DNA from: Lepus europaeus
Taxonomy: Eukaryota > Chordata > Mammalia > Lagomorpha > Leporidae
Assembly (NCBI RefSeq): GCF_033115175.1
Contig: NC_084834.1
Coordinates: 81,700,462-81,764,461 of the forward strand
Direction of reading: 5' to 3'
Length of the DNA stretch: 64,000 bases
The position numbers were made by a program, and so were the translations under genes. Below, in pieces: positions 23,407 through 35,379 of this stretch (position 1 is its first letter; each line of letters starts with the position of its first letter). The notes beneath the pieces are model-generated. The model worked only from the letters and a program-made list of their open reading frames with translations, had not been told where the DNA came from and made no database searches.

Positions 23407-23742
23407 GGCCGGCGCCGTGGCTTAACAGGCTAGTCCTCCGCATTGCGGCGCCGGAACACCAGGTTCTAATCCCGGTTGGGGCGCCGGATTCTATCCTGGT
23501 TGCCCCTCTTCCAGGCCAGCTCTCTGCTTTGGCCAGGGAAGGCAGTGGAGGATGGCCCAAGTCCTTGGGCCCTGCACCCGCATGGGAGACCGGGAGAAGC
23601 GCCTGGCTCCTGGCTTCGGATCAGCACGTTGCGCCGGCCGCAGCGGTCATTGGAGGGTGAACCAACGGCAAAGGAAGACCTTTCTCTCTGTCTCTCTCTC
23701 ACTATCCACTCTGCCTGTCAAAAAAAAAAAAAAAAAAAAAAA
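23407..23742 (+). mobile_element. CSINE copy, young, with target-site duplication
   Basis: Sense copy beginning GGCCGGCGCCGTGGCTTAAC and ending CTGCCTGTC plus a run of more than 20 A. AAACTTGTGAGCA (23394-23406) and AAACTTGTAAGCA (23748-23760) are the duplication, one base apart. Confidence 0.95.
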
Positions 23743-23760
23743 CCACAAAACTTGTAAGCA

Positions 23761-26700
23761 GAGAGTTTTAGAAAATGGTATGCCTCTCCAAGAACTTCCT
23801 AGCTTTCTGATACTTACATAACCTTTTTGGTGATATCTGCAAATGTGAATATTTTTCATATTATATTACAAGTATGTAAACATTTGGAAAACCTTAGCAA
23901 CTCAGAGATCTAATGTCTCCCAAATGATCTACGTATAGGCAAAAAAAAAAAAAAAGTTCAAAATGGAAGAGACAAAAAGATAATGCAAATGTGTATGAAA
24001 AGTCAACTTTATTTCAGATTCTGTATTGCAATTAAGAATATTTTTAAGAAAATTCCATTTGTCAAGTTTTGGTGTAGCATCAAAGAAGAATAACCACAAT
24101 TCTCTGAACAGACTACAAAAATATCCTTCTTTTCCAACTCACTATATGTGTGAAACTGAATTTTCACCATCTACTTTATCAACATTCCAATACTTTGAAT
24201 GCAGAAGTAACTAACAAATTTTAGTTGTCTTCTATTATCAGACATTAAAATGGATACATGAATATATAAATGATCCATATCCTTGCTATTTTTTTTCATT
24301 CTGGAAAATAGGATTGTTTTTCATGAGAATATTTATTAGACTTGTTATTTAGAATAAATTTTAATATTTCTTAGTTTTATCTTCTAAAGAGTACATATTG
24401 ATATACATTTCAAAATACTATTGGATTTCCTTAGCAACTTTTAAAGTCACTAACTTTTAACTTGTTAATTTATAAAACTACGTGGGATGCTCAGACCAAT
24501 TTTTGAGGATGGCTGATTTAGATAATCCACTACTCTGTCACCTTAAATAAGCACACAGAGTTGGTAATGAACTACTAAGTACTAGCTATTTCACATGCCT
24601 TCCTTATCCCAATAGAAGTTATTAAAAGTATCCTAATCCTACTCCACAGTTCAACAATGGGGGAAGGGAGAAGAGATCTTGTCATTTGTTGTAGAGTTGA
24701 CTACACCCAAAAGATGCCTTGGGATGGGATAATGAGGAATACAGGAGCATTTTGCCAAAGGATAGACTAGTGACAGAGGCTACCAGTTTTCTCCCAGTAG
24801 CTGTGAGTTCTCTTCCAGTATCTTACTTCGTTTTTGGTAATAGACTCAATAAATTCAATGTGAAAAACATGCTATTTGTTAGCAATTTTTAAAGATGGTT
24901 GTTACCAGTAAAATATAAGGAAGATGGTTGCATGATTTCTCTGATGTCCAGAAAGTACATGTAATATATGTAATCTGTATATTACAAGAAAAGGCAGAAA
25001 CCACATGGTAAAGACTGTAGCACATAGGAGAAGCTTGGGTTCCTGAGGAAAACAGAGCCAACATGTAAATTATTATCTGGGTTAAAAAATTGAAACAAAT
25101 TCAGCAGAGTTTAATTGTTCAATGAGCACTTCATTAACTGGGCAGCCCTGTGAGCCACACAGGTTCAGGATGTTGAGCTCCGTAACATAAGCCAGTAGCC
25201 CTGAAATGAGGTACAGAAACAAGTTAATATTTCTAGGTCACTGCTGGCATCATCAGCGCATGGTCAGAACTCCTGCGACTGACTGGAGTTTGGCTGCTCT
25301 GATTGGGTGAGTCGCAGCTATTCGAAAAAAAAAAAATTACACTTTCAGTTAGATTAATACTAAATTAGGTTCCAGTTGGTTATGTTAGGACTCAAGTACA
25401 GAGATAAACTCTAAAATTTAATTTAGCATTCTTCCCTTTGTGTCAGCTTCTCAATTTTAAGAAATCTACAAAAACCATGGACATTGAGCCACTATTTCAC
25501 CATCAGAATGGATTAATTTTTTCTCAATATGGCATCTACAAATAATGATGTAGTTTACTTGAATAATTGATCTCTTCAAAGAACATTCAGTGTATAATAG
25601 ATGGCTGTGTACAAACATTTAAGAATAAGAATCGAGAGGACATGGTGCAACAGGAAGTATAATATAACCATCAAAAGAATAATAAAAGGCTGAAGTTTGC
25701 TTCTTAATAGGATCCTTATGCAGAGACGCATTGAAATCAAGGTTCAGACATTATGGTAAATCCAAAACTATTTGCATCCAATTGGTCATACTTTGTAGCA
25801 TAATGGGGAGTAGGACCATATTTCACTGCAAAACAATCTTATTAAAAGAGGTAGCCCATTTTGTTAGTCCAATTCAAGTCACAATGACCTAAAGAAAGTA
25901 AAGATTAGAAAATCTTGGAAAAGCCAAGCTTGCCATCAACCATTAAAATTTCTTCAAACCAACTCTTAGCCACTCCTGTTAACACATCATGTTCATTTCC
26001 CTTGAAAAATTATTTAACATCAATATCTAAACAAAAAGTAGTGGAAGGCATGTTTTCTATGTATATCTGCTGATTCAGTACCTAAATCAAAGGAAAGAAA
26101 AGTACTACATTCAGTTTTGTCACTATCATCCATTACAGAAGCCCCAGTCTGAGCAAACAAGATCTAAAGCTGCGTGACATATTAAATGTTTCTGTTAAAC
26201 ATTTTTTGCTATCTACCACCTTTTGGAAGATGACTGCTACCCTTTTGAACCACTGGAAGTGGAATATTCTGAAAAATATGTCCATATAAAACTAATGATG
26301 ATTTTTAAATGGCTGGAAGATTTCAGAACTCACATTCTAAAGCATGCACAAATGCAATACATAATTTGGCTTGATTGACTACAATAAAACATTTATAAGT
26401 TAATGAAGATTTGTAACCCAAAAAGTACTAAACTAAGACCATTAGTACAGGAAATTGCCAGTCTATAATATGACTTCAGAAGAAGTTACCTTAGAAAAAC
26501 ATAATTCATTCATTCATTTCTGAAGTTGCTTAGAACCATGAGAAGAAAACCACATGACTACATGATTACTTGAAAATCAGTGACACATTTACTCATGTGT
26601 CAGCACCCAGTATTAATTGTCTAGCACATTCAGTGGATCCTGTAAGACACACATCATCAGCTGAGGATACTAAGTGACATTTTCTTTCTTCATTTAATTA

Positions 26701-28020
26701 CTTAAGACCCTACAACCTTTATTATCAGAAAAGCTAGCAACTTTTATTGCAAATTGTAATAGAACTCTATGACCATACTTAGTTTTAAGTGGTGATGAGA
26801 GAATCTGATGAACTCACCAACCAGTACCTGTCTTTTCTCTTCTGACACTTGAAAATCTTCTTTGACATGTAGTTTTCCTATTATGTCATGAGGATTTCAG
26901 TGACATCAATTTATTTTTGTACTGTACAAGTTAGTAGCCAATCATATCCAAATACATAAAATTCACATTATACTTTGTAGAACACAGAAGAATTCCATTT
27001 CCTTTTTATTTAGTACAAATGTAGCTCTTTGTTTCTTCCTTAAAAATAAGATAAAATATTTGCTTTAAGGCTGACTTTAGGAATCTTTAGAACTGTTCGA
27101 TGTATATGTTATCTAACTTTACTGAATGATGTCTGAGACTGCTCTACAAAAAAGACTCATGTACATGAGCCTGTATTCAGTAGATGGCAGTTATACTTTA
27201 ATTCTTTGTATCTCTGCCCACTGCATTGATCTTTTGCCTATTTCTGTGCAAGTTAACTTATTTTGATTTTTAAAGTCATGAATCACTACAGGAATTTAAT
27301 TAAATTGATATATTAACTCTGTTGTAATTGCCACTGAAGTATTGTAAATGTCAGGCTGCCATGCCCGCATCCCAGATCATGACTGAAATAAGATGCTGCA
27401 ACTTGTGTTTTCTTTATAAAAAGAAATGTATCCATCTATACAAAAATAGATAATTCAGAAATATTCATTTTGATCAAATTTGACCCAAGATCTGGAATCA
27501 CAATTTTACCTTTTAGAAGCTAGAAATGATAAATGTTTTTACAGACTACTTGATGGATAACTTGTAATTATTGCCTTCAGTTTTCTCTATTGCCCTGTGT
27601 TTAATGCTCTTCTGTGTTCATGGCATGATTGTTGATAAATTGCCTGTCAATATTAATGTGCCTCACTTTTTCTACTCTGATTTGTTTTTTCCAATATGTT
27701 CCATTTCAGTTTTCACTGAAATTATTACCAAAACAGCCTAATAAACCAAAAATATAGAATTCTTTCAAAAATAAAATGACCAATTCAGCGAAGTCATCAT
27801 CTGAACACACAGTAACTCTATTTGTACAGCTTAAGGTATTTATCAGTGTTAGTATCATAGATATTATAATGAATCTCCATTTGGGCCAAAGCAATTAACA
27901 TATTTAAACTTAAATTTGATAAGAAAGAGCACATTCATATACTATCAATATTTTGACTGAAATAATATTGTATTTGCTAGGTAAATGTATGTTTAAATAT
28001 TTTAAATGTGTAACAGTTTT
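23761..28020. other. Long repeat-poor gene-free interval
   Basis: No intact gene, RNA gene or lagomorph SINE for over 4 kb. About 24540-24660 may be a MIR fragment. About 25085-25330 has unusually GC-rich phrases for the area (GGGCAGCCCTGTGAGCCACAC, GATTGGGTGAGTCGCAGC) ending in an A-run and may be an unrecognised old mobile element. The 25.8-26.7 kb part has several 25-40-codon open stretches in shifting frames, discussed under findings. Confidence 0.4.
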
Positions 28021-28024
28021 GTCT

Positions 28025-28375
28025 ATTCAGAATTCATGCTACGGATTGAAAATCACTAATCCAGAAACCCAAAATTGAGAATCATCCAAAATCTAAAACA
28101 ATTGGAGCACAGACTTGATGCCACTAATGGAAAATTCCACCACTGTCTGATCACATGTGTTATATCACAGTTAAAATACAGGCAAACTAGAAATATTGTA
28201 TGAAATTACCTTTAGGCTATGTGTATGTTATATATGATAACATAAATAAATGTTGTGTTTGGATAAAGGTCTAATCCCATAAATATCTCATGTATATGCA
28301 AGTGCTCCAGAATTTAGAAGAAAAAAACATTTTATATAATTCTGGTCCTAAGTATTTTAGATAAAGGATATTACA
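28025..28375. repeat. Possible ancient DNA-transposon (Tigger-like) remnant
   Basis: The order GGAAAATTCCACCACTGTCTGATCACATG, TACCTTTAGGCTATGTGTATG, ATGTTGTGTTTGGATAAAGGTCTAATCCC and TTCTGGTCCTAAGTATTTTAGATAAAGGAT recalls a widespread mammalian DNA-transposon-type repeat. Family assignment and orientation are uncertain; no transposase frame is seen. Confidence 0.3.
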
Positions 28376-28529
28376 TTTAGGTTATTGCATAACTTTTATT
28401 TCAGAGCTGCAATAAAATCAAATTAGATAGTATAGTAAATCATATTAAATTGAACATACTGCTTATATCAAAGTTCATATTTACTTATATCCATAATTAA
28501 TTTCTCCCACCAAAAAATGAAATATAAGG

Positions 28530-28862
28530 CCGGCGCCGTGGCTCAACAGGCTAATCCTCCGCCTTGCAGCGCCGGCACACTGGGTTCTAGTCCCGGTCGG
28601 GGCACCGATCCTGTCCTGGTTGCCCCTCTTCCAGGCCAGCTCTCTGCTGTGGCTAGGGAGTGCAGTGGAGGATGGCCCAAGTCCTTGGGTCCTGCACCCC
28701 ATGGGAGACCAGGAGAAGCACCTGGCTCCTGCCATCGGAACAGCGCGGTGCGCCGGCCGCAGCGCGCTACCGCGGCGGCCATTGGAGGGTGAACCAACGG
28801 CAAAAGGAAGACCTTTCTCTCTGTCTCTCTCTCTCACTGTCCACTCTGCCTGTCAAAAAAAA
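28530..28862 (+). mobile_element. CSINE copy, very young, with 18-bp target-site duplication
   Basis: Near-consensus sense copy: A-box-like GTGGCTCAACAGGC, B-box-like GGTTCTAGTCC at 28583-28593, and a CpG-rich body. AAAAAATGAAATATAAGG is repeated exactly (28512-28529 and 28863-28880). The tRNA-like head supplies the RNA polymerase III promoter of the family. Confidence 0.97.
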
Positions 28863-28880
28863 AAAAAATGAAATATAAGG

Positions 28881-29758
28881 AAGCATCTTGGGTATAAATA
28901 TACATATTTGTATGATCTTAATTAACTATAAAATCTGACCTAAAATTCTAGATGGTCAAATTTTCTCTGGAATCTGATAATATAGGCCTTTTGAATCTGA
29001 TGACATTTCTTGTATCTCAGTGATATAATATTTTGCTATTATTGAGGACTATTAAAAGCACACTTTTATTTGAATTTCAATGAGAAAATATTTTATGTAG
29101 AAATTATCTATTTTTAAAATTTTAGAATTCTTCAAAAATCATAAACAAGCATATTTTAGGACAGCTTTAGTTACAACAAGGGTGGAAAATTAGTATTCTT
29201 CTCTCATACTCAGTTTCCCATATTTTAATGTCCTGCATTAGTATGGTCACAATTAATCAATGCTGAAATATTATGATTAGCTAATGTCCATAATTTACTC
29301 AAATTTTCTAAGTTTTATTCAATACTATTTTTCTATTTCTGGATTTTATCCAGGATACCATAACACTGGTTGTCTTCGATCACTAAGCTCCTCTTGGCAA
29401 TTTGTTAGAAATTTTTTGTTCGGGCTGACCTTATTAGGATTTGAGGAGTACTGTTCAGGTATAATGTCCACCATAGAATTTTCTGTGATTAAACTAGGGT
29501 TGTAGTTGAGGAAAGATGACTGTAGCATTGAAATGCCATTTCCATCACAACGTGTCAAAGGCAGACATTTATCAGCATGATTTATTGCTGACATTGACCT
29601 TGATTACTTAGTGTTTGTCAGTTTTCTCTACTGTAAAGTTACTGTATTTCCCCATTCTATTCTATCCCCCTTTGAAAGGAAGTTATTGATGAATGCCTGA
29701 ACTACTTGAAGACAGAGTATCTAGTGGCAGAAATTCTTTGGAATTTTTCTGCATTAAA
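28881..29758. other. Gene-free interval without recognised repeats
   Basis: No gene or mobile element recognised; the open frames at 29284-29594 have no known motif. Confidence 0.4.
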
Positions 29759-29771
29759 GATTTCTCTTTTT

Positions 29772-30115
29772 TTTTTTAAACTTTTTTTTTTTTTTTTTTT
29801 TTTTGGACAGGCAGAGTGGATAGTGAGAGAGAGACAGAAAGGTCTTCCTTTTTGCCATTGGTTCACCCTCCAATGGCCGCTGCGGCCGGCGCACCACGCT
29901 GATCCGAAGCCAGGAGCCAGGTGTTTCTCCTGGTCTCCCATGGGGTGCAGGGCCCAAGCACTTGGGCCATCCTCCACTGCCTTCCCAGGCCATAGCAGAG
30001 AGCTGGCCTGGAAGAGGGGCAACCAGGATAGAATCCGACGCCCCAACCGGGATTAGAACCCGGTGTGCCGGCACCTCAAGGCGGAGGATTAGCCTGTTAA
30101 GCCACGGCACCGGCC
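29772..30115 (-). mobile_element. CSINE copy, young, with target-site duplication
   Basis: Antisense copy with a T-run of over 20 and head complement CCACGGCACCGGCC. AGATTTCTCTTTT is repeated at 29759-29771 and 30116-30128. Overlapping open frames of more than 110 codons are SINE artefacts. Confidence 0.95.
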
Positions 30116-30867
30116 AGATTTCTCTTTTCACTCTCTCTGATTGAGGAAGGTCTAACTTTAGAGCTAACATGTAGCAGTCATAACTATTAAAAAATGGAGG
30201 GGGTTATTCAAAACTTTTTGTCTGAAAAGGCAATAAGATTTTCTAGTTCTAGCATATGACTTGCAAAGCTACTTGTGATACTATTATATACTGATGATGG
30301 CTTTAATAAAGTCTTGGACTTCCTTTTAATTCATTTTTGAATGATATTCCTCTCTACCAGTCATGGAAGACAAAAATAATCTCCCCTCAATTCATCTTTG
30401 AAACTGTTTCAGAAAACAGATGGAGAAATCCATCTTTACCTAAGAGTTTCTTCTTTTTCTATTTTTTTTTCTTTTTGGACCTACATATTCAGTTTTTCTC
30501 CTTTCAATAAAACTAAATTTGTCTTTATTCTTGAATATATGGTATGTGCGCCATAAACAAACAGTAATGATAATGAGCAACTTTACAGTGTTTCTCACAT
30601 AATATAATTAAACTGAGGAAAGCAGAAATCAGATATAGTCAAACCTAGTACATCTTTTTTAACTATGTGGTCATTAGAAAGTACCCTATTTTCTTCATTT
30701 ATTTTTACAGTCATATCAGACAACCTGGTTCAAATACTACACATCCTTCAAGAAGAACATAGGATGTTTAATTCAAGAATCTAAAAGATACAAGTTACAA
30801 CTGGCCAATCTCAGGGCAGAAATCAAGAGAATTTTCTTGGTGAAATACAGCTATATACGTATCTTAC

Positions 30868-31103
30868 ATCCGCTGGTTCACTCCCCCAAAAAGGCTGCAA
30901 CAGATGCAGGTCAACACTAGCAGCTTCTTCTGTGTATCTTTTAGGTGCACATGCCCAAATACTTGGGCCATCTGCCACTGCTTTCCAGGCAAATTAGCAG
31001 AGAGGTGGATCAGAAGTGGAGCAGCTGGGACATGAACTGGCACCCGTATGGGATGCCAGCATTGCAGGCAGTAGCTTTACACAATATACCATAAAGTCAA
31101 CCA
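30868..31103 (-). mobile_element. CSINE copy, tail-truncated, old
   Basis: CATCCGCTGGTTCACTCCC, CTTGGGCCATCTGCCACTGC, GGATCAGAAGTGGAGCAGC and GTATGGGATGCCAGCATTGC are in antisense CSINE order. The AAGATTTATTT tail end is missing. Confidence 0.8.
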
Positions 31104-31363
31104 CAAAAAAAATTGTTTTCTAAAAATGACTTGAAGACCTTCTGATTCCAGGCAAAAGAAACTGATCCTGTATTAAGAATTTATTTGTATAATTATTTAA
31201 CTGAATTTAGTACCGTAGTGTGACATATGGTTGTTAATAGACTTAGCATTCTCAAGTTTTCTCATCTACAATTTTTACCAAGATGAACAAATGCAATGAA
31301 TCTTCCCTGCACTTCAGTATTATTCAAAATTTACTCATAAACTGTACCAATCTAGACCAAATT

Positions 31364-31740
31364 TATTTTTTTGACATGCAGAGTTAGTGAGAGAGAGACA
31401 GAGAGAAAGGTCTTCCTTTCTCCATTGGCTCACCCCCCAAGTGGCCGCTAAGGCCGGCGCCGCGTTGTGGGGGCGTGCGGTGCCGCGTTGTGGGGGCGTG
31501 CTGCGCAGATCCAGATTCTTCAGAAGAAAAAGCCAGGAGCCAGGTGCTTCCTCCTGGTCTCCCATGCGGGTGCAGGGCCAAACACCTGGGCCATCTACAC
31601 TGCACTCCCGGACCACAGCAGAGAGCTGGCCTGGAAGAGGAGCAACCAACTGGGACAGAATGCAGTGCCCCAACTGGGACTAGAATCCGGGGTGCCGGCG
31701 CCACAGGCAGAGGATTAGCCTAGTGAGCCATGGTGCCAGC
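31364..31740 (-). mobile_element. CSINE copy with an internal 23-bp GC-rich tandem duplication
   Basis: Antisense copy flanked by CTAGACCAAATT at 31352-31363 and 31741-31752. At 31459-31504 a 23-bp CpG-rich unit (GCCGCGTTGTGGGGGCGTGC core) is present twice in tandem, and an A-rich AGAAGAAAAAGCC block follows. Neither is seen in the other copies here. Confidence 0.9.
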
Positions 31741-31752
31741 CTAGACCAAATT

Positions 31753-34700
31753 AAAACAACAAAAGTTGAATACAATAAAAGTTCAGAAAGATCCACACAC
31801 ATAAAATAGTTGTGAATGAAATTTTACTCCATTTTGTTGAAGCCCAAATAATTTGCTGCCTAAATTATTGTAGGTGATTATCGTGATCACCATTGGTTTA
31901 ACCCAAATCTGCTAGTTTTATATGATCACATTTATCGTCATTGAAACCTTATGATGCAAACATACAAATGCTTCTTTTACTTGTTGTATTGTGGCTTTTC
32001 ATGTATCACTTTCTTCAGAAGAAATAACTTAGAAACTTCAATAGAGAAAATACCAAGCCAGTGAATAATACTAACAACACTTGACATTTGAAGAATTAAG
32101 CTGAATCACCTAGACTACAAAATGAAGATGAATATCTTTAGCTAAATACCCATAAAAACATTAACATATTGTGAGTGGGTACAAAAATATAATTTCTAAT
32201 GTTTCTTACCAAGCTCTGGTAACTAAATAATGATGTACTTCCTATTTACAGTAGTACGATTTTAGAGATGTAATAAATCAAGTGATGATAATACCTATTT
32301 ACATATTTGCAAGCTAGTCTATGTTTAAAGATTTGAAAATACACATACTGTTCTGGAGGAATGCACATAACTTAATTTGTAAAAGAAGAGGCAGTCTTGA
32401 ATCAGAATAGGATTAACAAATATGTCTGTCTAAATGCTGATAGTTGTTTCATTTTACGGTTTTTATAAAGTGTTTTCTTAATTACAGCTGTAAAGAGAAC
32501 AATTTACTCAGCAAACAAAGGCTATAATTCTATAGGACAGAATAGAACTAGTGAGTTGACATCTGTGAATTATGCAAATAGAGAAGTAGAAAACAACTAG
32601 GTCCTAATAAGCAGGCCCCATTCAGATGGAAAGGGGGAGTGGGAGAAAGCCTCTTCCCAGATGATTATTAAAGTTGGGAGGGCACTTATTCCCAGGGTGC
32701 CTCTGAGGGAGGATTGCTTTGTTTTGGCTTGCCTCCTCAACTGGAAATTTAAGTGTGAATTAAAAAATAGCATGCTGAGTTTGAGGAGCAGCTTCTTCCC
32801 TCTTTGCCAAAGAGCAACACTGGGTAGAGGGCAACATGTCATTGATTTTAAAGCTCCAATGCGCTTTCCATACACTTACAGTGAGTGGTGAGTAGTTTAA
32901 TGCTGTTTACGATGGGAACTTTATGAATAATATTAATAAGCAAAATGTGCTGCTGCTCCTTTAACTTGACAGAATGTTATCACTAGCTCCTTCATATTTT
33001 TTGATTAACACTAAAATAAAATCTTTATTAAGAAACAGAAGCAGCAAATTTATTTTCAAGTGGAATATTTACACATGTAAAGCTTACTGGGCATGTGTCT
33101 AAGGTAATATGTATATAAACTTCATAGCATTTTGGAGATCTGAAAGGTTTCATACCAACATAATCATTTTGGCAAGTACTATGTTCATACCAAAATTTTG
33201 ACAAAATAGGATTCAATAGGACTACTAGAAAATGGGTCATGTCAAAGAAAATGGGGCACTAAAAGAGTTTAGATAATAATTCTAATAAGAATAGCAAAGC
33301 CACACTTAGCAACTCAAACCTATACTATAAAAATAGTAAACTCAATTTATAGACCAGGTGGCATTTAAATTTTCCACCAATGATATGTATAGTGAAACAA
33401 CAGCAATGCTTAGTGTTTGGAATCACTGGAAAATCATAACAAAGCTTTGAGAATGACTGACTCAAAATCTAAATGACATTTGTGAAAGCTAAGAGGAAAA
33501 TGGGATTTTTTTTTTTTTTTTTTTTTTGGTAAGGGTGAGAAACATGAAGCCTCTAACATAACACAGGAGATGACAGAAAAGAAGGGGAGGAGAAGGAAAA
33601 ATGTGACTACCGTTTGAAGTACTTGATGTGTGTCATGCAAAAAGAACTGTATAAATGTTATTTCTAATGCTCACAGCAACACTAGCAGGGTATGTGTAAT
33701 AGTCCCCTGTTTGATTTTTTTCAAAGTGACTCTGACAGCAAGTTAACTCTTCCAAGAAGGGACAACATTGCAACTTGCTTGAGTCTGAAGTCAGGTGTAT
33801 TTGAGAATTTGGGTTGATAATGCTTTAATCAGAATTCAGGTCCTTTTCTTCAGTAAGTACATTTTGGTGAATAAATAAATCTTCTCGGTCAAAATACTCA
33901 AACTATTTTTCCACTCTTTTGACCTGTCAGAGTTTTTATTATATGGAGTTCTTTCTTTTAATCAAGATAATTCAGATAGTCTTCTTAACCATTTGTTATT
34001 TTCCTGTATCTATCAAAAAAATGAGAAACGATAAGGATTTTTTTTTTTAAAGAAACTGAAAATACAAAGTGTCAGTTCTGCAAGAAGTTCCTGAGCTCAC
34101 AATATAAGGGATATTCTATATGTGACCCTGGTAGACTTTTGTGTTTTTAGGGAAGTTACAGGATTTTACAAGGTATCAGAGAAAGAAATAACTTCTTAAT
34201 ACATAGAACATAGACATACTCAAGTGAGCTGCTCACTGGGTGACAGTGCAGTCCATGTGGATAGCAGTGGAGAGAGTGAGCACTCTTGGCGTGTTCCTCC
34301 TAGTCTAATAGAAGTAAATTACATATTTTCTAAAGTGATATCAGTGCACTAATAATGTACAGATAAAATCACCAGTGAAATTTAAAAGCTTATATGCATC
34401 AGAAGCGTTATTAAAATAATTGTTTCCTCCTATTTTATTTATTTATGTATTTAGTCTGTGCTTCTTCATTTCCAGGGAGTTTTTAAACAGAAGGTAACAA
34501 ACTACAGCAGGACACAGAAACTACAAAATCATGTTCTCTCTTTTGAATAATTCCAATGCCTGACTACTGAAATAACAGTGCAGCCTGGAAAGCTGACTTT
34601 TAATAGAACATTGGTGGATAATTGAAGCCCTGCTCATTGTTCTAAAGGTCATAAGGTTTGAGCAGGCTCTTTTTCATTTGGTGAATTATTCAGCTTGAGT

Positions 34701-35370
34701 ATTTATTGGCCTGTCAAAAGGAAAGTATTGTATGAACTGTCTTTGTTGCTCTTCAGTGTTTCCTAATTTGATTGTGTTCTTTTCTGAGCATAACCCCAGC
34801 ACACAATTTCCATCTCTCCTTCTCAGCTCCAGAATAGGGATCTCTCATATTTTGTCTTTGCTGTATAGACCAGCCTCATGAATCAAATAGACATGAATTT
34901 ACTCAATGGAAAGGAATTATAATGCTGATTGAGTGGAGAGTTTTGTTTGATTTTTCTTTCAAGTCTGATCAGATTGTTTCTATTAATGTTATTTGAGACC
35001 ATTCCTTAAAATGAATCCACAGTAGGAATAGTGAGGCTCATTACGAAGTAATTACTGAGATTATATTCTCTATAGTCATCTATATTTTGAAGTAGCAAAG
35101 TCTGGATTCCCAATCACTGAAACTGCCAAAGTAGCACTCATAAATTTTACATTTTCACTATGGTGAGAAGATCAACTGATCCCAACTTTGAACAAATTCT
35201 TAGGCAAATTGGGGAGTTCCATTACTCCTACATCTAGTCTTAGTGTACCTACTTGTTGGTCCCTCTACAATGAAATTTGCTTTATCCAATGTATAATGAA
35301 AGAAAATTACTGAAGGCAGGAGTGAATGGGTTCTGAGAAATGAAAGGTTGACTAAATTTGGAAAAAGATA
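31753..35370. other. Repeat-poor gene-free interval
   Basis: No SINE of the lagomorph type for 3.6 kb. About 33640-33850 has a MIR-like order (CTCACAGCAACACTAGCAGG, then TGAAGTCAGG). A pure T-run of 22 lies at 33506-33527. The 32.4-32.98 kb part is unique-looking and may be a conserved non-coding element. No gene recognised. Confidence 0.4.
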
Positions 35371-35379
35371 CAAGGACAT

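Noticed and set aside
28528..28600. tRNA gene suggested by A-box and B-box motifs
   Set aside because: The boxes are the tRNA-derived promoter of the CSINE head. No cloverleaf with anticodon arm and paired acceptor stem is formed.
32597..32891. Open frames on both strands, possibly an exon ending at CTTACAGTGAGTGG
   Set aside because: No flanking exon or polypyrimidine-AG acceptor pair can be tied to it, and both strands being open argues for chance. Kept only as possible conserved non-coding DNA.
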